Positions 57,742 to 64,000 of a DNA stretch of 64,000 nt are shown here, piece after piece (within the stretch, counting starts at the first letter, position 1; the number at the start of each line of letters is the position of its first letter). The position numbers and the translations under genes were made by a program. The notes under the pieces are model-generated. The model was not told where the DNA came from, made no database searches, and saw nothing but the letters and a program-made list of their open reading frames with translations. Source of the stretch: Ophiosphaerella korrae (taxonomy: Eukaryota; Ascomycota; Dothideomycetes; Pleosporales; Phaeosphaeriaceae); assembly GCA_028456385.1 (NCBI GenBank), contig JALNQF010000027.1, positions 306,633 to 370,632 of the forward strand, in the 5' to 3' direction.

Positions 57742-59967
57742 TTAGATACCAGATACCCCATTTGAAAGTTGGTCAATAACATTTCTTTGGAAAGAACGTG
57801 CCAAGTAAGAGTCATTTACATCATCCAAGTCTACGCCAAAGTCACCTTTCAGACATGTCTCAACGACCGCCTGATATGACACTCCAGCATAATGACCAAG
57901 CCTTTGTGTAGCCCTCAATAGCTTCTGGTGGGCCCCCTGGGCCGTCAAAATTTGGTTGTTCCTAATGCCAACCATTCTGAACGCACCTTGCCACAAGCCA
58001 ATCTCTAGGAGCACGACACCAAGAGAATAAAAATCATGAGTTTTCATATGACCTCTTCGCCTTAATCCCTGGCGATCTGGATGCCTGTAGACATCCAATG
58101 AGATGTCTATGTCCGGAATCCCGATCGACAGATCCCACTTTGGCCTCGCAAATTGAAAACCATGGAGAAATGGGCTGTGATAATCTATTTGGTCGCTGGA
58201 TTTGAGCTCGAAGAATAGGATATTGGCGCTGCAAATGCCCTGGTGAACCCAACCAACAGAGTGCCATGCTTGCTCAGCTTTCGCAAGAAGAATTGCCATT
58301 CTAAATCGATGATCAAGACTAGGTCGCCCTGAGCCTGTCATATCTTGAATTAAGGACTGCAAAGAGTAATACCCCGCCTTTGATTCGTAATCAGGCGGTA
58401 TTTCAAACTGGAAGACATATCTATAATCGAGGTGTTCATGTGACCATTTGAGACATTTCAGAGAGCAGAACGATTCATCTTTAGGTTTTTGGAGTATCTC
58501 TGCAAGGCCCTCCGCGCGCCCCGCCAGCTCTAGTAAAAGCTGTGGATTTGTATAGGTGCCGTATTGCCTAAATTCCAGTAGAACGTTTCGCTGAATCCTA
58601 TGGCTTGTTGCGAAATTCATCTCCTTGTCATCTTGCGTTTTTGACAGGACAACTCTTCGAAGTTTGAGTTGATCAGTTAGGCCCAGGAACTCAATGGTCA
58701 TGTCATCTGCAGTCTCGAGATCTGATGAAGAGTTCAACAATTTAATTCGAGTGATGTCTGGTATGGCATTATTCTTATCATTTAGGGTTGCAAGAAACTG
58801 TTGTGCTCGTTATTGGATTATACCCATGTTCTGGCTGAAGATATCTGACTCTAAGAGTTCTTGTTGAGAAACCTTGTACTGCTCAACAAGACCGATCAGA
58901 TCGTTCCAAGCCAAAAGAATACTGTCTAATGCTGGCGGCTCTAACGCATCAGCAATGATACCATCCTTCTGAGGGGCTCTTATGACGACCGTGTGTAGCT
59001 GAGTCGTATTGTCAATGATATCGTCAACTTTCAAAGAACTGATTCCTTGGGGAACATCACGAGTCAGCCACGCTGCTATATCGTCTGCGTTTGCTTTCTG
59101 CAAATTTTCTCTTGTCCGAATCAGTAGCCGTATTAGAGGACCGCCGTCTTCCTCGACCATATCTTCCTTCTCTTTCAGGGGCTCCAGTACGATCGAGAAA
59201 TTTCCGGGGCTAAGTTTGACGCACACTGGTGTGGCCCAGAGATTTGTGTCTTTGGCGACTAGCTTAGAATGCAGGTCAGTAATTTTCACACGTCCGTTTT
59301 CATTCAAGGATTTTTGCATTTCACGAATCAGCGCCATGGTAAAAGATCGAGCTCCTGGCAGTGGCGTCTGAGCTCCCATCACGGCAGCAGCCAGTAACTC
59401 TATTCGAGCTGACTTCTCTTCTCTGCTTCTTCCAGCTTGTGCTGCATAGCAACAGTCGAGCAATAAGAGTATATCTGTGTCTGTGTGCTTCAAGTCTTCT
59501 TGAATGCGTGACCACTCGAGTGTGGGCTCTCCTTGGTCATGTCTAAAAACCATTATTACTCAATCTCATCACCGAAATACCTTCACTCACGCAGCCCAGA
59601 CAGAAAGTTTCTGTTCTCCTTTGCTCCTGTCATCATTTCGGTCGCCGTGGCCGCCATAATGGATTATGAGCAGGGGTGAGCCATTCTTTCGCTTTGCTGC
59701 TTTGATGAGATCGAGCACGAATCGGAAAATATAACCATGTAGTTCTAAATAGCTTTGGGAACTAGGTATGGCATATTCAAATACTGTGTATTTGAAATGC
59801 TTTCTGAAGAATTCTCCGAAAACTTGACCCTCCTTGCGAAAGGCATCATTTCCTCCTTCTCAATATAGGACGAGAACGTAGGCACAGGCGTATCCGTGAC
59901 GCCAAGGCGATGAGTATAGTTTTTGATTAAGTTGATCTGCCCAGCTCTTCTCCGTCCTAATATCCAT
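57742..59967 (-). pseudogene. Caspase-like (C14) plus pseudokinase fusion, two RIP-type stops
   Basis: Minus strand, exon 1 59967-59591 and exon 2 59542-57742, 49-bp intron (GTGAGT, TTTTTAG), one frame of 725 codons with two stops. Exon 1 starts MDIRTEKSWADQLNQKLYSS; codon 36 is TGA at 59862-59860 (VLVLY, stop, EGGNDAFRKEG), where Trp fits. The caspase-like dyad is His107 in LLIIHYGGHGDRND and Cys157 in ILLLLDCCYAAQAG. A linker ends at codon 370, TAA at 58812-58810, where Gln fits. Codons 380-725 form a kinase-like fold with GWVHQGICSANILFFELKSS in place of the HRD loop, then HDFYSLGVVLLEIGLWQGAF, and the C-terminus SYQAVVETCLKGDFGVDL. The catalytic aspartate is absent, so this is a pseudokinase. 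Except for the two stops it is complete. A cell-death or immune role is inferred from domain types. Confidence 0.7.
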
Positions 59968-60702
59968 TTGCAAAGAACGAGGCTACGATAAATGAGTCTA
60001 CTAATTGCCCGAGCTGATGCTTTGAAAAAACAGTTTACTTAGAGTTACGCCTTCCTCAGACAAGAAAGTATAATCTGAAAAGTGTGCCAAACGAGTATCG
60101 TGTAAATAGATCACCCTGTACAGAATAGGATCGTACTAGGTAAGCAGTTTTCCATGGCTCCGCGACGGTCAAATGTGCCCTAAACCCCATTGAGATGGCG
60201 TCAGACGATCATAGGACATGAGCGCCGTCATATGTGAACTTGAGCCAATCATTCTCGACGGTTCTCATGGCATTCTGAATTTAGGAAGTAAACTGTTCCA
60301 ATCCTTGCTTAACAATCAACTTGAACGTTCACCATCGCATCGCATTTAAAAACATATCGTTGTATAGAATAGCCTCTTTGCAGAAAAACGGCTCTCGGGA
60401 GCTCAAAGAACTTATATTGCAGATGTCCAACAAGAGCGTGGATTCTCTGAAAAGACAGTGGTCATCATGGACCAATGCTGTAGAAACGCAATTTTCGTCG
60501 CATCGAAAGATCAAGAAACTAAATGCAAGGGTAGAATGCCATCAGAATATTTAAACAGCCGAGAAAACTAGTAACATCTTTTCCTGCAGTTTAAGAAACC
60601 CTCTTAGCCGAGATGGATTCCCCCCCAATCCATTCTCTATTCTTCTTATTTGAGCTGGTACAAGTTTCGCATATACAGCTGTGCTATCGCGATGATTCTC
60701 TA
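59968..60702. other. Intergenic, upstream of the caspase-like gene
   Basis: Promoter side of the minus-strand caspase-like gene. A plus frame at 60321-60554 has no recognisable content. Confidence 0.4.
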
Positions 60703-60985
60703 TCAGCACCCAGGTGAAGAACCAAAAATATGGCCGTTTAGGTTATGTCGTCGATCATTCTGTTGGCGACGTTCACGCTCCTCTGTGACCACTATATCGC
60801 GCCTTTTAACTCGTTGTCGATGCAGAGTATTTATATTTTCGCTAGAAAGTGTCGTCGTTATCCACAAATGCGGTACCATCTTTTTAAAATCTGCTGAATA
60901 CAAATCTTGCACGAGGAACGCTTCGAGGCGAACCGCGTCGCTGAGAACTATCGAGGACTGGCTGGGTAGAACGTTATGCTAGTAC
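60703..60985 (-). pseudogene. Fragment of an unnamed fungal protein family
   Basis: The minus strand reads NVLPSQSSIVLSDAVRLEAF, LVQDLYSADFKKMVPHLWIT, TTLSSENINTLHRQRVKRRD, then IVVTEERERRQQNDRRHNLN and stops. I recall this type (LPSQSSIVLSD...VQDLY...HLW) as the N-terminal part of a conserved fungal protein of unknown function. The remainder is absent. No start codon is assigned. Confidence 0.45.
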
Positions 60986-61380
60986 TCCAGGTGTAGGAAT
61001 TATATCGCGAGCTAGCTCGTGTGATTTCGAAAAAGGGGGCATAATGACGTTTGCCAAACCGAACCGCTGTGGACGAACTTGAAGCGTGTGGTCTACCTCA
61101 TGCCAGCAGATGCAGATATTTAGGCAGCCACCAGCCTTGTGCCTCTGCTCTGCTCTACCTTACTCAGCACCCTCTTCTCCCTTGAAGCTCTCTACTATCA
61201 GCAGAGATCAGAATGGTGGGTCGCACCGGGACGTTATCCATTGATGCTAACGCCGATCTAGGACCGGCCCGTAACAGACGATGATATTGGCCTGTGAGTG
61301 TTCCACGGTGCGCCGGCGGACGCAACCGAAGCCATCGAGTACGTACATGTCCATTGACTACTTCGGCTACATTTAAACTA
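60986..61380. other. Gap without supported genes
   Basis: No coding stretch is recognised. A G/C-richer part near 61140-61330 may belong to the broken TPR gene downstream, but no frame is convincing. Confidence 0.35.
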
Positions 61381-61389
61381 AACTCTTTA

Positions 61390-61807
61390 GCATCGTTGCA
61401 ATCCACGGCATCAGAGCGCTGAAGGGCTACGAGAAGGTGTGGGGACCAGACCACACATTGGCGCTTAATACTATCAACAACCTGGGCAGCCTCTATAAGA
61501 GCATGAACAAGTATAAGGAGACAGAGGAGATGTACCTACTAACACTGGAAAGAAGTAGAACGGTTGTTTACCTTGATGGCCTTCCTACTTTGTCCCCGCG
61601 TTGAACACTATGTGGGGACTCGCCTGGCTCTCTGATTACTAGAGCCACGTAGACGATGCTAGGACGTGGTACTCGAAATCGCTTGCAGGTTACGAGAGGA
61701 CCTTTGGCATAGACTATGACTGGTGTCAGTCTTTACGGTCCTGCCTCGCTGCTGTAGAGCAGGCGGGACATGCCATAGGCGCACCGAGTGAGACGGTTTT
61801 AGCATAG
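61390..61807 (+). pseudogene. TPR-repeat fragment (NLR-type C-terminus)
   Basis: The plus strand reads GYEKVWGPDHTLALNTINNL, GSLYKSMNKYKETEEMYLLT, a kinesin-light-chain-type tetratricopeptide repeat. After frameshifts it reads DDARTWYSKSLAGYERTFGI, WCQSLRSCLAAVEQAGHAIG, ending SETVLA and TAG at 61805-61807. Such TPRs cap fungal NB-ARC or patatin-type NLR proteins. The N-terminal effector and NTPase parts are missing from this window. It is the C-terminal relic of such a gene (inference from repeat type). Confidence 0.6.
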
Positions 61808-62261
61808 TGTACTATTTCCAAGGTGGTGAAAAAAGGCCAGCCAAATTGGTCGCAAAATAAGATTTGCTGTTCGAATTGTCTAAGTACCTGTCAGATGTAC
61901 GCAGGAATAGCGACTCTCCTAGGCAATGCTAGACGATGCCAGCAAAGCAGTTGAGGGACGAAATGCAGTATGGTAACACAAAGTTCAGATGTAACTACTT
62001 GGCAGAGGCACACACGCTAAAAAGCAGAGAAACCACAGAATACAAGCAGACAATCAATACAATGATCATTAACACCTCATCATCTCAATTAAGATTTTGT
62101 GTCAAGCGCATTTCAGCGTTTTATTTCACAGTGCCACGGTCTTGGCATTTTTAGCACACATGCAGCTGTTTGCCTAATCGTCTGTGCCGTAGCGAGGCAT
62201 TCTATACACAGGCCTCTGTGCGATAAGTTACGCTGTAATCTTGGAGCTAAGCTAGCCGACA
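61808..62261. other. Gap before the A/T-rich tract
   Basis: Short plus frames only, not supported. Confidence 0.4.
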
Positions 62262-62295
62262 GGGTTCCGAGCCACCCGGGGTTTCGAGCCACCCC
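62262..62295 (+). repeat. 17-bp direct repeat at edge of RIP tract
   Basis: Two adjacent near-identical units, gggttccgagccacccg and gggtttcgagccacccc. They differ at two or three positions and are of the kind seen at DNA-transposon ends. They lie about 50 bp before the A/T-rich tract and could mark one end of the degraded element. Confidence 0.6.
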
Positions 62296-62339
62296 TCAGA
62301 AATTGGCCACCTATCTGAAAATCATGTTTATTTACTCAA

Positions 62340-64000
62340 CCTAGTTACAATTACTACTTTGTACACATAGACTAGAGAGTTCTAGCTACTACTTTAGTTA
62401 CTACTCTTCTTACTTCTCTCTCTACTACTTTACTATTATTTTGCAACTCTAAAAGAGTAGAAGCTTATATAGCTACTATAATTATCTCTATATAAACTTT
62501 CTTTTATAGCTATAGAGGCTTAAAAGCCTTAAGTTAACTATAAAGTCTTTTATTCTTTACTTTAAATACTATAACGTGTATATTTACTACTATAAGTACT
62601 TTACTTACTTTTTTAAAGAGCTAGTAAGCTTTATAACTAATACTTTTATTTTTATAAAGCTTTTTCTAAGCTATAAAAAGATTATAAAGACTATAAAGAG
62701 TAAAGAAGTAGCTCTTAATAAGTTAAAGCTAATTTAAACGTAGTAGTATAATAGGTCTTTAAGTTACTTAAAATAAGTTAACTACTTAGTTAATATTTAA
62801 TAGATAGATACTTATAGTAGTTTATTCTACTTATATAATTCTCTTAGTAATAGTAGCTTTTTAAGCTTTATATTAAGTTCTTAGAACTAAGTAAAAGTAA
62901 TAAGGGTAAGTAAGCTTCTATAAGATAGGCGAGGTTAATAAACAAGTTAGTTACTTAACTTAATTAATAGTTAGCTTTTATTAGAGTATTATAAGATATA
63001 TAAGTATTAATAGATAGATAAGAATCTAATTAAAGTATTAGTTATAATACTTTATTAAGATAAGAGTATAAAGAAAAGATTAAATATAATAGTTTATAAA
63101 GGTCTATTAACGTTTTTATATACTTACTATCTAGTATTTATTTCTAAGCGCTTACTCTAGAGCGTTTACTACTAAATAGTTACGTATTTAGCTATACTAT
63201 ATTACCTAGCCTAATTACGTACAATATAATAGCTTACCTACTACTTAATATTATAATACTATCCTCCTTTCTTACGCTAAGTCTATTCTTAGGCCTAGGC
63301 CTCTATTAGCTAGGTCTAGCTTATAAGTAGTTTACTTTACTTTCTAGTTAAAAACTATCTTACTATAATATTACTTCTCTTATAGTTTTATAGACTTTAT
63401 CTCTTATTAGAAATCTTTACTATAAACTATATTTCTAAAATACTTTATCTATATTATTCTCTTTTAGGTATTCTTTATTTTGTTATACTAGATTCTACTT
63501 TAAAGTATACTAAGTATACTTATATAAAGCGTTCCTATATTAGTATAACCTAAGAGTCTCTTAATTAAACTTATAAAGAGTTCTATAAAAAAGTTAATAA
63601 TAATAAAAAACTTCTTACTATTATTATTACTTATTTACTATATAATAAGAAAATATTAAAATTTACTAAAAAGTATACTTATTATAAAGCCTTATACTTA
63701 GCGTTAGAGTTAGAGTAAGAAGGTAATAAAGTCTTAGCGTAAGTTCTTAACTATTCTACTACTACTATTAATATTACCTTCTCTCTTACTATCTAGTCTA
63801 CTATTAGCTTATTAGATAAATTTATTATAACTAAAGGCGCTCTATAGGCTCTATATAGTTAAGTTTATTATAGAACTTTTTTCTACTAATATATCTATTA
63901 TATCTATAAGGTAGACTTTATATAAGATAACTTAATAAGGTAGTTTTAATAATTAACTAAAAAGAGTAAATAGTAGATAAAGCTATCTAAGTAAGTACTA
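62340..64000. repeat. A/T-rich RIP-degraded tract
   Basis: Extreme A/T content with almost no CpA or TpG and abundant TpA, and remaining G/C mostly in TAG/CTA contexts, the hallmark of RIP in fungi. No open frame of note. It is probably one or more copies of a mobile element mutated beyond recognition. It continues past the window end. Confidence 0.9.

Noticed and set aside
1..64000. CRISPR array, prokaryotic operon or riboswitch
   Set aside because: The window is fungal nuclear DNA with spliceosomal introns; the only regular arrays are the 24-bp, 86-bp and microsatellite repeats described.

Overview
This window is nuclear DNA of a filamentous ascomycete, most likely a Dothideomycete of the Pleosporales type (inference). 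The reasons are short 45-130 bp introns with CTAAC-like branch points, fungal families (INO80, BRX1, GDP-mannose transporter, HET domain, DUF6594-like, kinase-ankyrin proteins) and strong repeat-induced point mutation (RIP). RIP shows as CAG/CAA to TAG/TAA stops, TGG to TAG/TGA stops, Asp to Asn changes at catalytic sites, and an A/T-rich tail nearly free of CpA/TpG.

Layout. (1) 1-9990 is accessory: a decayed gene, an intact C2H2 zinc-finger gene, then a 5.4-kb stretch bounded by imperfect 37-bp terminal inverted repeats. That stretch holds an intact chromate transporter and a RIP-killed pogo/Fot-like transposase. A further RIP-stopped gene begins right after the right repeat. (2) 10359-25350 is mainly housekeeping: an F-box gene, a one-stop broken gene, BRX1 divergent from INO80, a TPT-family transporter, and small or broken lineage genes. 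(3) 26142-36420 is accessory: an intact HET-domain gene, several pseudogenes, an 86-bp tandem repeat with telomere-like hairpins, and two related cytochrome P450 relics. (4) 37626-50481 is a conserved block: an acidic nuclear-type hypothetical, the GDP-mannose transporter, a phosducin-like protein, acireductone dioxygenase, a hypothetical, histone H2A.Z and striatin. (5) 51865-62340 is a graveyard of immunity or incompatibility-type genes: a kinase-ankyrin pseudogene, a DUF6594-like pseudogene, a caspase-like/pseudokinase fusion broken only by two RIP-type stops, and TPR fragments. (6) From about 62340 to the end is an A/T-rich RIP wasteland without genes.

The housekeeping genes are independent neighbours, not an operon. 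INO80 and H2A.Z are functionally linked, since INO80 remodels H2A.Z nucleosomes, but they lie 26 kb apart. The accessory genes share a theme: HET, caspase-like, pseudokinase, ankyrin and TPR modules are the parts list of fungal non-self recognition and regulated cell death. The caspase-like/pseudokinase architecture at 57742-59967 is the best candidate for an under-described system. Exon boundaries were derived by hand from GT-AG signals, reading phase and family homology remembered, not searched.
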